DNA of 64,000 bases, from NCBI RefSeq assembly GCF_003610405.1, contig NZ_RAQC01000001.1:1984001-2048000 (forward strand). Reading direction: 5' to 3'. This document shows, piece by piece, positions 36,149-44,817 of the stretch. The notes beneath the pieces were generated by a model that was not told where the DNA came from, searched no databases, and saw only the letters and a program-made list of their open reading frames with translations. Position 1 is the stretch's first letter. Every line of letters starts with the position of its first letter. Source of the stretch: Microbacterium sp. AG238. Its GTDB lineage: Bacteria > Actinomycetota > Actinomycetes > Actinomycetales > Microbacteriaceae. A program made the translations under genes and the position numbers.

Positions 36149-37289
36149 GGAGTGTTCCCGCCTCGACTCGCACGGTACGGGCGCGCAGAGCGAGAGGGAC
36201 GTCTTCGGCGACCGCGGCAGTCACGATCACCTGCTCGTAATCGGCGACGATCCCGGCCAGTCGGGCGCGACGGTCGGCGTCGAGCTCGGCGAACACGTCG
36301 TCGAGGATGACGATCGGGTCACCGAGAGCGGACTCGGCGCGCAGCAGCTCTGCCGACGCGAGCCGGAGCGACAACGCGACCGACCACGACTCTCCGTGCG
36401 AGGCGTAGCCCTTCACGGGCAGATCGCGGATGCGGAGGATCAGGTCGTCGCGGTGCGGCCCGACGAGAGTGATCCCGCGGTCGAGCTCTGCGCTGCGACG
36501 GTCGGCGAGGGCCGTGCGGAAGAGCTGCTCGATGGCGGCTGCGTCGGCTACGCCCGCGTCGGCGGGGGAGTCGTCCTCTTCGGGATCGGCGCCGCCGACG
36601 GAGAGCGCCCACTGGAGCTGGGGACGGTGATCGGCGCCGGCGATGGCGGCATAGGCGCGCGCGACCGGGCCTGCGAGCTCAGCGGCGAGTCGGAGACGCG
36701 CACGGATGACGTCGGTGCCCAGTGCGACGAGCTTGTCGTCCCAGACCTCGAGCGTCGAAAGACCCTCGCCTCGGATGCCGCGCGCCCGCGCCGATTTGAG
36801 CAGCGCGTTGCGCTGCTTGAGTACACGGTCGTAGTCGGCGAGGACACCGGCGAGACGCGGTGCGCGCTGGATGAGGAGCTGGTCGGCGAAGCGACGCCGG
36901 GCGGACGGGTCGCCGCGGACGATCTGCAGATCCTCGGGGGCGAAGAGCACCACCTGCGCATAACGGGGGAGCTCAGCGGTTCGCACCGGCGATCCGTTGA
37001 CGCGCGCCTTGTTCGAGCCCGACCGATTGAGCTGGGCCTCGAGCTGAACTCGGCGCTGCCCGTGGGCCAGTCGGGCCCGGACGAAAGCGGCATCCGCACC
37101 GTCGCGCACCATCGGTGCATCCTGCGACACCCGGTGGGAGCCGAGAGTCGCGAAATATCCGATCGCCTCGGCGAGGTTGGTCTTGCCCTGGCCGTTGCGT
37201 CCGACGAATACGTTCGCTCCGGGAGCGAGGGAGAGCTCAGCGGCCGCGTAGTTGCGGAAATCCACCAGGCTCAACTGCTCCACGATCAT
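36123..37289 (-). CDS. recF: RecF recombination mediator
   Basis: A 388-aa SMC-like ATPase without long coiled coils. Walker A GRNGQGKTN lies near residues 30-38, the signature in the LRLASAELLR region, and Walker B in PIVILDDVFAELD near 325. With RecO and RecR it loads RecA on gapped DNA. It lies 58 bp downstream of dnaN. Confidence 0.97.
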   Translation of the reverse strand: MIVEQLSLVDFRNYAAAELSLAPGANVFVGRNGQGKTNLAEAIGYFATLGSHRVSQDAPMVRDGADAAFVRARLAHGQRRVQLEAQLNRSGSNKARVNGSPVRTAELPRYAQVVLFAPEDLQIVRGDPSARRRFADQLLIQRAPRLAGVLADYDRVLKQRNALLKSARARGIRGEGLSTLEVWDDKLVALGTDVIRARLRLAAELAGPVARAYAAIAGADHRPQLQWALSVGGADPEEDDSPADAGVADAAAIEQLFRTALADRRSAELDRGITLVGPHRDDLILRIRDLPVKGYASHGESWSVALSLRLASAELLRAESALGDPIVILDDVFAELDADRRARLAGIVADYEQVIVTAAVAEDVPLALRARTVRVEAGTLHEDDDASS

Positions 37290-37347
37290 CAGATCACCCT
37301 AGTTCTCGTCCCCGACAGTCCCACCGTGGTGGTCGCGCTCGGGACGA

Positions 37348-38487
37348 TCAGCGGAGGAGGAGGTTCGGCTGCAGGAGGTACTTGAACGATTCGACGCCAC
37401 CCGAGGTCTGCGGGGTGATGAGGATCGGGCTGAGCTTGTTGGCGTTCTCACTCGACGTGAAGGTGACGCGCGTGAACTCGCTCTTGACCGCCGCGAGCGC
37501 TTCGAGCAGGTACTGCGGGTTCAGGCCGATGACGACCTCCTCACCCGTCAGCGTCGCATCGACCGATTCGGTCGCGCGTGCCTGCTCGGTGCCGGACGCG
37601 TCCATCGAGACACCGTCGGCGCCGAACGTGAAACGAAGCGGGGCCGAACGGTCGAGCACGAGCGCGACACGGCGCACGGCCTCGATCAGCTCACCGGTGT
37701 TCACGACGGCGTGGTGATCGGTCGCCTCAGGGAAAAGCCGCCGGACCGGGGGGAAGTTGCCCTTGATCAGCAGCGACGTGACGGTCTTGTTGCCAGCGGT
37801 GAACGCGATGATCTCGCGGTCGCCCGAACCCGAGAACGACACCGTGATGTCACCGGAATGGGCGAACGTCTTGCCGACCTCGGTCAGCGTGCGTGCCGGT
37901 ACCAGCGCGGTCGTCGTGTTCTCGTCGGCGACGATGCCGCTGTCGAACGGGATGTCGCGGAGAGCGACGCGGTACCGGTCGGTGGCGACCAGGCTCAGCT
38001 GGGTGCCGCTCACCTCGAGCTGCACACCCGTCAGTACCGGGGTCACGTCATCGCGCGACGCCGCGAAGGCGACCTGCGAGATCGCGGTGGCGAAGTCTTC
38101 AGCCGGGACGACACCGGATTCGCCCGAGACCTCGGGGATCGCGGGATATTCCTGCACCGGCATCGATGCGAGCGTGAAGCGCGCAGACCCGCAGGTGAGC
38201 AGGATCCCTTCGTCATCGACGGCGATCTGGATCGGCGCGTTCGGCAGACGGCTGGCGATCTCCGACAGCAGACGTCCGTGTACGAGGATCGTGCCAGGCT
38301 CGTCGACGGTCGCCTCGATCGTCGTGCGAGCGGATGCCTCGTAGTCGAAGGCCGACAGCGAGAGACCCGCATCGGTGGCTTCGATCAGCACACCCGCGAG
38401 GATCGGCTGCGGGTTGCGCTGGGGGAGGAGCTTCACGACGAACGACACAGCCTCGCTGAAGACGTCGCGATTGACCTGGAACTTCAC
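37348..38487 (-). CDS. dnaN: DNA polymerase III sliding clamp (beta)
   Basis: 379 aa with the three repeated clamp folds. The N terminus MKFQVNRDVFSEAVSFVVK and the C-terminal LLQPNLLLR are typical; many bacteria end in MPMRL instead. The GTG at 38487 is preceded by GGGAG. It tethers the polymerase to DNA. The oriC gap lies between it and dnaA. Confidence 0.98.
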   Translation of the reverse strand: MKFQVNRDVFSEAVSFVVKLLPQRNPQPILAGVLIEATDAGLSLSAFDYEASARTTIEATVDEPGTILVHGRLLSEIASRLPNAPIQIAVDDEGILLTCGSARFTLASMPVQEYPAIPEVSGESGVVPAEDFATAISQVAFAASRDDVTPVLTGVQLEVSGTQLSLVATDRYRVALRDIPFDSGIVADENTTTALVPARTLTEVGKTFAHSGDITVSFSGSGDREIIAFTAGNKTVTSLLIKGNFPPVRRLFPEATDHHAVVNTGELIEAVRRVALVLDRSAPLRFTFGADGVSMDASGTEQARATESVDATLTGEEVVIGLNPQYLLEALAAVKSEFTRVTFTSSENANKLSPILITPQTSGGVESFKYLLQPNLLLR

Positions 38488-38907
38488 TGGCGCTCCCTTG
38501 TCGTGGATGAAAGCTCTCCCATGCTAGTGCCCAAGTCGAGCGGTTCCCGATGCACCCCGTCTACGGACCCCGACGGGGTCGAGGTGATCGAATCGCAAAT
38601 TCTCTAGATGTAACTGTCTTCTTCATCTCCGCTGTGGAAACTGTGGACAACTCCAGCGATGCCAGTCGGCAGAGGGGAACCACACGTTTGTAACTTGTGA
38701 GCCGGCTGCGGATGACCGTGGGAGGACGGCGAGGCGCGTCGATGCGACTCCGAGGCACGATCCACAGGGGATGTGTGATTCGTTCACAACTGTTCGACGA
38801 GGAATCGAAGTTATCCACAGGTTTTCCACACTGTGCAGAACGGCATGATGGGCCGTCATCGGGGCGCTGTCAAGCTGCGCCCGTAGGACGGGCTCAGCGA
38901 GGGGCGC
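38488..38907. other. oriC: replication origin oriC
   Basis: The 420-bp gap between dnaA and dnaN. DnaA boxes seen: reverse TGTGGAAAC (38633-38641) and perfect TGTGGACAA (38642-38650) in tandem, a weak CGATCCACA (38758-38766), perfect TTATCCACA (38811-38819) and TTTTCCACA (38822-38830). The AT-rich stretch 38589-38630 (ATCGCAAATTCTC...) next to the tandem pair is the likely unwinding element. Position and boxes match actinobacterial origins. Confidence 0.85.
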
Positions 38908-40317
38908 TCAGCGACGGCCGAGCTGCGATGTGATCTCGGAGACCTGGTTGTAGATCGAGCGGCGCTCCTTCATGAGCTCGCTGATCTTCTTGTACGCGTA
39001 CATCACCGTCGTGTGGTCGCGGTTGCCGAAGAGCTGACCGATCTTGGGCAACGACAGGCTCGTGCGCTCGCGGCAGAGGTACATCGCGATCTGCCGTGCG
39101 GTGGCCACCGCCTGCGAACGGCTCGATCCGTACAGGTCGTCGACGGACAGGCGGAAGTACTGTGCGGTCGCGGTGATGATGTCGGTGGGGGAGATGACGT
39201 TGGCGTCATCCTGATCGACGATGTCGCGCAGCACGGTCTGCGCGAGTGAGATGTCGAGGTTCGAACGGTTGAGGCTCGCGAAGGCCGAGACGCGGATGAG
39301 GGCGCCCTCGAGCTCGCGGATGTTCGACGACACCTTGGTGGCGATGTACTCCAGGACGTCGTCGGGTACGAGGAGGCGCTCGGACTGGGCCTTCTTCCGC
39401 AGGATCGCGATGCGGGTCTCGAGGTCCGGCGCCTGGACGTCGGTGATCAGACCCCACTCGAAGCGGCTGCGCATGCGGTCCTCGAAACCGGTGAGGTGGC
39501 GAGGGGGGACGTCGCTTGTGATCACGACCTGCTTGTCGTGGTCGTGGAGGGTGTTGAAGGTGTGGAAGAACGCTTCCTGTGTCTCGGCGCGGCCCTGCAG
39601 GAACTGGATGTCGTCGATCAGGAGGATGTCGACCTCGCGGTAGCGCGCCTGGAACGCGGATCCGCGGTTGTTCGCGATCGAGTTGATGAAGTCGTTCGTG
39701 AACTCTTCACTCGAGACGTAGCGGACGCGGATGCCGGTGTAGAGGTTGAGGGCGTAGTCGCCGATCGCATGGAGCAGGTGCGTCTTGCCGAGTCCGGAGT
39801 CGCCGTAGATGAACAGCGGGTTGTAGGCCTTGGCCGGAGCCTCTGCCACGGCGACGGCCGCTGCGTGGGCGAAACGGTTCGACTGTCCGATGACGAAGTT
39901 GTCGAAGGTGTACTTCGGGTTCAGTCGCGTGTCGTGGCGGGACGTCGAGACGGGAGCCTCGACGTACTCCTCGCCGGCGGGACGCAGCGGAGCCGGCGCA
40001 GCCGCCGACTGCACCGGGATCGGCGCGGTCAGGTGAGCGTCGGCGAGCTCGGGGTTCACGACGATGCGGTAGCTCGAGGCCCCGGGCTCGACATGGACGT
40101 GAGCGAGGGCCTCCATGATGGGCTGACGCAGTCGCTTGTTGAGCTGAGCCGCGGTCAGGTCGTTCGGAACGTCGAGGTAGAGCGTTCCTCCCATGACCCC
40201 CTGGGCGACGGCGAGACTCAGGAAGCCCTGCATCTGCGGGGTGACCCGGTCATCGTCGGCGAGCAGGTCGAGGACCGCGTTCCACACCGGTACGTCCGGG
40301 AGATCGTGCTGAGCCAA
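38908..40317 (-). CDS. dnaA: chromosomal replication initiator DnaA
   Basis: About 469 aa. Domain I is N-terminal, and a Pro/Ala linker lies near residues 95-125. The AAA+ ATPase has Walker [10 protein letters not shown] and Walker B LLIDDIQF. The DNA-binding domain IV has the signature [24 protein letters not shown]. It opens oriC. The TTG at 40317 is chosen because GGGGGA precedes it and [16 protein letters not shown] starts domain I; an in-frame GTG further upstream would lie inside a DnaA box. Confidence 0.97.
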   Translation of the reverse strand: MAQHDLPDVPVWNAVLDLLADDDRVTPQMQGFLSLAVAQGVMGGTLYLDVPNDLTAAQLNKRLRQPIMEALAHVHVEPGASSYRIVVNPELADAHLTAPIPVQSAAAPAPLRPAGEEYVEAPVSTSRHDTRLNPKYTFDNFVIGQSNRFAHAAAVAVAEAPAKAYNPLFIYGDSGLGKTHLLHAIGDYALNLYTGIRVRYVSSEEFTNDFINSIANNRGSAFQARYREVDILLIDDIQFLQGRAETQEAFFHTFNTLHDHDKQVVITSDVPPRHLTGFEDRMRSRFEWGLITDVQAPDLETRIAILRKKAQSERLLVPDDVLEYIATKVSSNIRELEGALIRVSAFASLNRSNLDISLAQTVLRDIVDQDDANVISPTDIITATAQYFRLSVDDLYGSSRSQAVATARQIAMYLCRERTSLSLPKIGQLFGNRDHTTVMYAYKKISELMKERRSIYNQVSEITSQLGRR

Positions 40318-40629
40318 GAGTTCCCCCGCGGATGATCGATGCTTGTCCACACAGCTACGCGCCAAACTGGGGATAGCTGTGGATAACTGCCCGTGACACG
40401 CTAGTCATGCGGTGTCGGGAGCGCCAAATCCACTGTAGTTCCGGCCCGCGTGTCGCCGCCAGGGCCTGTGTACAGCGGTGGATAATTGCGGGTTCCCATC
40501 GCTTCGGTTTGAGTTACAGGAAATCGCGACGTACCCTTAGTCGGTTGACTTATGCCCGCGAGGGCAGTCCTGTACCCCTGTGTCCCCGGTCTGAAGCGTT
40601 CCGGTGACCGCCGATCCGGAGTGATCCCT
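40318..40629. promoter_or_regulatory. dnaA-rpmH divergent control region with DnaA boxes
   Basis: The 312-bp gap holds TTGTCCACA (40343-40351), TGTGGATAA (40378-40386) and a weaker GGTGGATAA (40477-40485). All are placed to let DnaA repress its own promoter, and they may act as part of a split origin. The rpmH promoter lies at its right end. Confidence 0.6.
40509..40537 (+). promoter_or_regulatory. rpmH promoter, TTGAGT-17 bp-TACCCT
   Basis: The -35 box TTGAGT (40509-40514) and the -10 box TACCCT (40532-40537) have the ideal 17-bp spacing. Transcription would start near 40544, with an 86-nt leader before rpmH. It fits the strong housekeeping promoter expected for the rpmH-rnpA-yidC operon. 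Confidence 0.6.
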
Positions 40630-40767
40630 ATGAGCAAGCGCACGTTCCAGCCCAACAACCGCCGCCGCGCCAAGAAGCACGGCTTCCGCGCCCGCATGCG
40701 TACCCGCGCGGGTCGCGCCATCCTGTCGGCTCGCCGCGGCAAGGGCCGCACCGAGCTGTCGGCCTGA
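40630..40767 (+). CDS. rpmH: 50S ribosomal protein L34
   Basis: A 45-aa, very basic protein. [20 protein letters not shown] is the canonical L34 start, and the end [11 protein letters not shown] is typical for actinobacteria. It binds 23S rRNA. The ATG at 40630 lies behind GGAGTGAT. It is first in rpmH-rnpA-yidD-yidC. Confidence 0.98.
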   Translation: MSKRTFQPNNRRRAKKHGFRARMRTRAGRAILSARRGKGRTELSA

Positions 40768-40780
40768 CACAGCCTCTTCT

Positions 40781-41119
40781 GTGCTGGCGCGCGGAAACCG
40801 GATCACGCGCGGGGCGGATTACAAGGCCGTCGTCCGCGGGGGTGCTCGCTGTGCCGGTGCGCACACCGTGACCTACGTGGTGTCCACCGGTGAGAGCCGT
40901 GCTCCCCGGTTCGGTTTCATCGTCAGCAAGCAAGTCGGATCAGCCGTCGTGCGCAACACAGTGCGCCGACGGCTGAAGGCCGTTTGCGCACTGGCTCTTC
41001 CCGACGTCCGCGAGGGCGCCGACATCGTCATCCGAGCTCTGCCGTCCGCGGCGCGCTCGGATTTCGCGGATCTGAAAGACGAGGTGGAGCGGTGTCTGCG
41101 ACGACGTGCGGCGGTATGA
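40781..41119 (+). CDS. rnpA: ribonuclease P protein component
   Basis: A 112-aa basic protein with the RNase P signature FGFIVSKQVGSAVVRNTVRRRLK (residues about 45-67). It binds the RNase P RNA and helps mature tRNA 5' ends. The start is GTG at 40781, 13 nt after rpmH; the stop overlaps yidD (ATGA). Confidence 0.96.
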   Translation: MLARGNRITRGADYKAVVRGGARCAGAHTVTYVVSTGESRAPRFGFIVSKQVGSAVVRNTVRRRLKAVCALALPDVREGADIVIRALPSAARSDFADLKDEVERCLRRRAAV

Positions 41120-41472
41120 GCTGGTCGACGCTGCCGACCGCCTCCGTCGGTGAGGGCCGGCTGACCGCGGCATCCGTGGCCCGCGCAGTTCCCCTCGTTC
41201 CGCGCAATGCCGGCATCGCGCTGTTGCATGCCTATCGATCCGTGGTGTCGCCTCTGTACGGCGACGTCTGCAAGTACTACCCGAGCTGTTCCGCCTACGC
41301 GGTGGGAGCCGTGCAGCAGCACGGTCTCGTGAAGGGCTCCGCTCTGACCGCCGCTCGGCTCGCCCGATGCCACCCATGGGCCGCCGGAGGCGTCGATGAC
41401 GTTCCCGCCCATCGGAACTTCCGCCACACCCTGACCAGGCACGGCTTCGTCGTGCCGCCGAGAAAGGACTGA
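41116..41472 (+). CDS. yidD: YidD membrane insertion efficiency factor
   Basis: A 118-aa protein with the family core LLHAYRSVVSPLYGDVCKYYPSCSAYAVGAVQQHG, including the conserved cysteines, and RLARCHPWAAGGVDDVP. The N-terminal helix is amphipathic. It supports YidC, whose gene follows 4 nt later. The first 25 residues are longer than in many YidD proteins, but the ATG overlaps rnpA. Confidence 0.93.
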   Translation: MSWSTLPTASVGEGRLTAASVARAVPLVPRNAGIALLHAYRSVVSPLYGDVCKYYPSCSAYAVGAVQQHGLVKGSALTAARLARCHPWAAGGVDDVPAHRNFRHTLTRHGFVVPPRKD

Positions 41473-41476
41473 TCCC

Positions 41477-42568
41477 GTGCTGGATCTCTTCCTCGCCACG
41501 CCGACTCCCGTCGTGCCGACCCCGACGACTCCTCCTCCCGGTGGTGCTGACTTCTTCAGCACGATCATGTGGCCGTTCAAGTTCCTCGTCGAGGCGATCC
41601 TGGTCTTCTGGCATTGGGTTCTCACTGCAGTCGGCATGCCGGCGGCGGCGGGTGCGACTTGGGTGATGTCGATCATCGGCCTGGTCATCGTCGTGCGTTC
41701 CGCCCTGATCCCGCTGTTCGTGCGGCAGATCAAGAGCCAGCGCAAGATGATGGAGCTCGCGCCCGAGATGCGCAAGATCCAGGAGAAGTACCGCGGTAAG
41801 CGTGACCAGCTGTCGCGTGAAGCCATGAGTCGCGAGACCATGGCGCTGTACAAGAAACACGGCACGACTCCGGTGTCGAGCTGTCTTCCGCTCCTCGTGC
41901 AGATGCCCATCCTCCTCGGCATGTTCTACACGCTGAGTGACGTCAAGAAGCACGCCGAATGGGGCGTGGGTGGTGTCGGCCTGCTCAATGTCGACCTGAC
42001 CAAGCAGTTCTACGACGCGCAGCTGTTCGATGTCGCACCGCTTCACACGAACATGATCGAGGCGATCAACCTCGGCCAGACCGCCACGGTCACGATCCTC
42101 GTGATCCTCGTCGTGCTGATGATCGCGTCGCAGTTCATCACCCAGCTGCAGATCATCTCGAAGAACCTGTCGCCCGAGGCCAAGACCGGCCAGGCCTACC
42201 AGATGCAGAAGATCATGCTCTACGTTCTGCCGCTGGCGTTCATCTTCTCGGGCGTCTTCTTCCCGCTCGGTGTCGTCATGTACTGGTTCACGTCGAACAT
42301 CTGGACCATGGCGCAGCAGTTCATCGTCATCCGCAACCTGCCGACCCCCGGTTCGGAGGCGGCGAAGGCTCGCGAGGAGCGCCTCGCGCGCAAGGGCAAG
42401 GCGCTCGATTCGAAGGGCCGCGTCATCTCCATGGAGAAGTACGAGGCCGAGCAGCAGCGCCTTCTCGAGGAGGCCGAGCGCGCTCGTGCAGCCCAGCCGA
42501 AGCGCCAGCAGCCCATGAGCAAGCAGCGCGCGAAGAAGCAGACGAACAAGGACGGCTCGCAGGGCTGA
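41477..42568 (+). CDS. yidC: YidC/Oxa1 membrane protein insertase
   Basis: A 363-aa insertase with five or so membrane segments. The core WVMSIIGLVIVVRSALIPLFVRQIKSQRKM, with the key Arg in the hydrophilic groove, and SSCLPLLVQMPILLGMFYTL are diagnostic. A long basic C-terminal tail (KRQQPMSKQRAKKQ) binds ribosomes. The start is GTG at 41477, where the protein opens MLDLFLATPTPVV. Confidence 0.96.
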   Translation: MLDLFLATPTPVVPTPTTPPPGGADFFSTIMWPFKFLVEAILVFWHWVLTAVGMPAAAGATWVMSIIGLVIVVRSALIPLFVRQIKSQRKMMELAPEMRKIQEKYRGKRDQLSREAMSRETMALYKKHGTTPVSSCLPLLVQMPILLGMFYTLSDVKKHAEWGVGGVGLLNVDLTKQFYDAQLFDVAPLHTNMIEAINLGQTATVTILVILVVLMIASQFITQLQIISKNLSPEAKTGQAYQMQKIMLYVLPLAFIFSGVFFPLGVVMYWFTSNIWTMAQQFIVIRNLPTPGSEAAKAREERLARKGKALDSKGRVISMEKYEAEQQRLLEEAERARAAQPKRQQPMSKQRAKKQTNKDGSQG

Positions 42569-42614
42569 CCCTGCGAGAACCTGTCAGCGCACTGATCGAA
42601 CCACGCGAGGAATC

Positions 42615-43121
42615 ATGACGAACCCCACAGAGTCGACGACGGCCGAGCGCGCCGATGCCACGGTCGAAGAGCTCGAGCACGAGGGCGACATCGCCGCCGA
42701 CTACATCGAGGGGCTGCTCGACATCGCCGATATCGACGGTGACCTCAACCTCGATGTGCGCGCGGGGCGTGCTTATGTGTCGGTCGAGGCCGATGACGCC
42801 AGTGCGCTGCGGGTGCTGTCGGACACGGACGTCGTCCAGGCCGTCCAGGAGCTGACCCGGATCGCCGTCCAGACCAAGACCGGGCGCTTCTCTCGGCTCA
42901 TCCTCGACATCGGGGGATCGCGCGACGCGCGTCGGCGCGAGCTCGAGCGCCTCGTCGACCGGGCGGTCGAGCGACTCAACGATGGTGCATCCCAGGCATC
43001 CCTGCCCGCGATGTCGAGCTACGAGCGTAAGCTGGTTCACGACATCGCCTCTGAACGCGGGGTCGTGTCCGAGTCGTACGGCGAGGGTGCTGACCGTCAC
43101 ACCGTCATCCGTCATGGCTGA
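42615..43121 (+). CDS. jag: Jag/KhpB RNA-binding protein (KH-R3H)
   Basis: 168 aa. A KH-like domain (about residues 40-95) and a C-terminal R3H domain with SSYERKLVHDIASERGVVSESYG (about 130-155). It binds RNA and influences cell shape and division; the place after yidC is conserved. The end overlaps the rsmG start by 8 nt. Confidence 0.93.
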   Translation: MTNPTESTTAERADATVEELEHEGDIAADYIEGLLDIADIDGDLNLDVRAGRAYVSVEADDASALRVLSDTDVVQAVQELTRIAVQTKTGRFSRLILDIGGSRDARRRELERLVDRAVERLNDGASQASLPAMSSYERKLVHDIASERGVVSESYGEGADRHTVIRHG

Positions 43122-43761
43122 TGTTTCACGTGAAACACCCGTGATCCAGTCGGAGCCGACGGGAGCGGTCGATGCTCTTTTCGGACCTCGCGCTGACCTG
43201 GCGCGCCACTACGCGGCTTCTCTCGCCCAACACGGCGAGGAACGCGGCCTGATCGGCCCCCTTGAGCTGCCGCGTCTGTGGACGCGACACATTCTCAACT
43301 GCGCTGCTGCCGCGCCGCTGTTCTCTGGGCGAGTAGGCGATGTCGGTTCCGGCGCCGGCCTTCCGGGCCTGGTGCTCGCGATCGCGCGGCCGGATGTCGA
43401 GTGGGTCCTCATCGAGACCATGGAGCGTCGGGTTACCTGGTTGGCAGAGCAGGTCAGTGGATTGGGTCTGGCGAACGTCGAGATCGTGCGCTCCCGAGCG
43501 GAAGAGTGGAACGGCGCCGGGACTCTGGATGCCGTGACGGCGCGCGCCGTCAGTGCGCTGCGAACTCTCGTCCCCCTGACGGCGCCGCTCGTGCGAAGCG
43601 GAGGTGAGCTCATCCTCCTGAAGGGCGCAAATGCCGAGGCTGAGATCGCGGCGGCCGATAAGGTCATCCGTCGATTCCGATTGAACGATGTGCATGTCGA
43701 GACAGTGGGGGAGACCCTGCTGGCGGAACCAACGCGAGTCATCCGCGCCACTGTGGCGTGA
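43114..43761 (+). CDS. rsmG: 16S rRNA m7G527 methyltransferase
   Basis: 215 aa. The SAM-binding motif GDVGSGAGLPGLVLAI (near residues 73-88), LIETMERRVTWL and AVTARAVSAL are typical for RsmG/GidB. It methylates G527 of 16S rRNA; its loss gives low-level streptomycin resistance. The ATG at 43114 overlaps jag. Codons 4-8 (VSRET) contain a parS site. Confidence 0.96.
   Translation: MADVSRETPVIQSEPTGAVDALFGPRADLARHYAASLAQHGEERGLIGPLELPRLWTRHILNCAAAAPLFSGRVGDVGSGAGLPGLVLAIARPDVEWVLIETMERRVTWLAEQVSGLGLANVEIVRSRAEEWNGAGTLDAVTARAVSALRTLVPLTAPLVRSGGELILLKGANAEAEIAAADKVIRRFRLNDVHVETVGETLLAEPTRVIRATVA
43122..43137. promoter_or_regulatory. parS: parS site 1, inside rsmG
   Basis: TGTTTCACGTGAAACA, a perfect consensus parS, which ParB binds to start partition complex assembly. 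It encodes VSRET in RsmG. Confidence 0.95.
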
Positions 43762-43777
43762 TGTTTCACGTGAAACG
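43762..43777. promoter_or_regulatory. parS: parS site 2
   Basis: TGTTTCACGTGAAACG begins right after the rsmG stop codon; one outer base differs from the consensus. Confidence 0.93.
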
Positions 43778-43798
43778 TCGGGCTGCGACACCAACCCC

Positions 43799-43814
43799 CG
43801 TTTCACGTGAAACA
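43799..43814. promoter_or_regulatory. parS: parS site 3
   Basis: CGTTTCACGTGAAACA, core palindrome GTTTCACGTGAAAC intact, in the rsmG-parA gap. Confidence 0.93.
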
Positions 43815-43824
43815 TCACGCCATC

Positions 43825-43840
43825 CGTTTCACGTGAAACA
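43825..43840. promoter_or_regulatory. parS: parS site 4
   Basis: CGTTTCACGTGAAACA again, 10 bp after site 3 and 15 bp before TAGAGT (43855-43860), the likely parA -10 box. ParB bound here could also repress parAB. Confidence 0.93.
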
Positions 43841-43887
43841 TCAGAGGGCGTCCGTAGAGTGAGATCACGAACCGAGGAGTTGAACGA

Positions 43888-44817
43888 ATGGCAGAACCCG
43901 AGTCGGGCCGCGCGTCGTTGACGTTCGATTCTCCGCTGGCTCGCGAGTTGGCGGACCTGTCATCCCGTCGCCGCGCGCTCGACGCTGTGTCGATCGATTT
44001 CAGTGGCGACACCCGTGTCATGACGGTCTCCAACCAGAAGGGCGGAGTGGGTAAGACGACCACCGCGGTGAACCTGGCTGCATCCCTCGCTTCGCTGGGT
44101 GCACGCGTGCTCGTGATCGACCTCGATCCGCAAGGAAACGCCTCGACCGCGTTGGGCGTGCCCCACAGTGCGGATGTCCCGAGCGTGTACGACGTACTGA
44201 TCGACCAGTTTCCACTGTCAGACATCGTCCAGGTGAGCCCGGAATCCCCTAATCTCCTCTGCGCTCCCAGCACCATCCATCTGGCTGGCGCCGAGATCGA
44301 GCTGGTATCTCAGGTCGCTCGCGAGCATCGCTTGCGAACGGCGGTCGAGGACTATCTCGCCTCGGTGGAGGAGCGCATCGATTTCGTGGTGATCGATTGC
44401 CCGCCGTCGCTGGGTCTTCTCACGATCAACGCCTTCACGGCTGCGCACGAACTATTGATCCCCATCCAGTGCGAGTACTACGCGCTCGAAGGGCTCAGCC
44501 AGCTGCTCGGCAGCGTGTCGATGATCCAGAAGCACCTGAACAGCCGGCTGCACCTCTCGACGATCCTCCTGACGATGTACGACGGACGTACCCGACTGGC
44601 GCAGCAGGTGGCGGAGGAGGTGCGGTCGCACTTCCCGAACGAGGTGCTCCGCACGGTGATCCCGCGCTCTGTGCGCGTCTCGGAAGCGCCGAGCTTCGGA
44701 CAGACCGTGATCGCTTACGATGGGCAGTCGGCTGGCGCGGTGGCATACCGCGAGGCGGCCGTCGAGATCGCTCAGCGAGCTTCTGCGACGACACAAGGAA
44801 ACAAGGGAGAAGCCTGA
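43888..44817 (+). CDS. parA: ParA chromosome-partition ATPase
   Basis: 309 aa with the deviant Walker A KGGVGKTT (near residues 51-58), LVIDLDPQGNAS and VVIDCPPSLGLLT. It forms a gradient on the nucleoid that pulls ParB-parS complexes apart. CGAGGAG lies upstream of the ATG. The last base of its stop codon is the first base of the parB ATG. Confidence 0.97.
   Translation: MAEPESGRASLTFDSPLARELADLSSRRRALDAVSIDFSGDTRVMTVSNQKGGVGKTTTAVNLAASLASLGARVLVIDLDPQGNASTALGVPHSADVPSVYDVLIDQFPLSDIVQVSPESPNLLCAPSTIHLAGAEIELVSQVAREHRLRTAVEDYLASVEERIDFVVIDCPPSLGLLTINAFTAAHELLIPIQCEYYALEGLSQLLGSVSMIQKHLNSRLHLSTILLTMYDGRTRLAQQVAEEVRSHFPNEVLRTVIPRSVRVSEAPSFGQTVIAYDGQSAGAVAYREAAVEIAQRASATTQGNKGEA

Noticed and set aside
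31640..36310. A 1,556-codon open frame on the plus strand opposite gyrA, gyrB and the DciA-like gene
   Set aside because: It is the mirror of well-supported genes in a GC-rich genome, is rich in Arg, Leu, Val and Asp, has no domain motif and no start signal.
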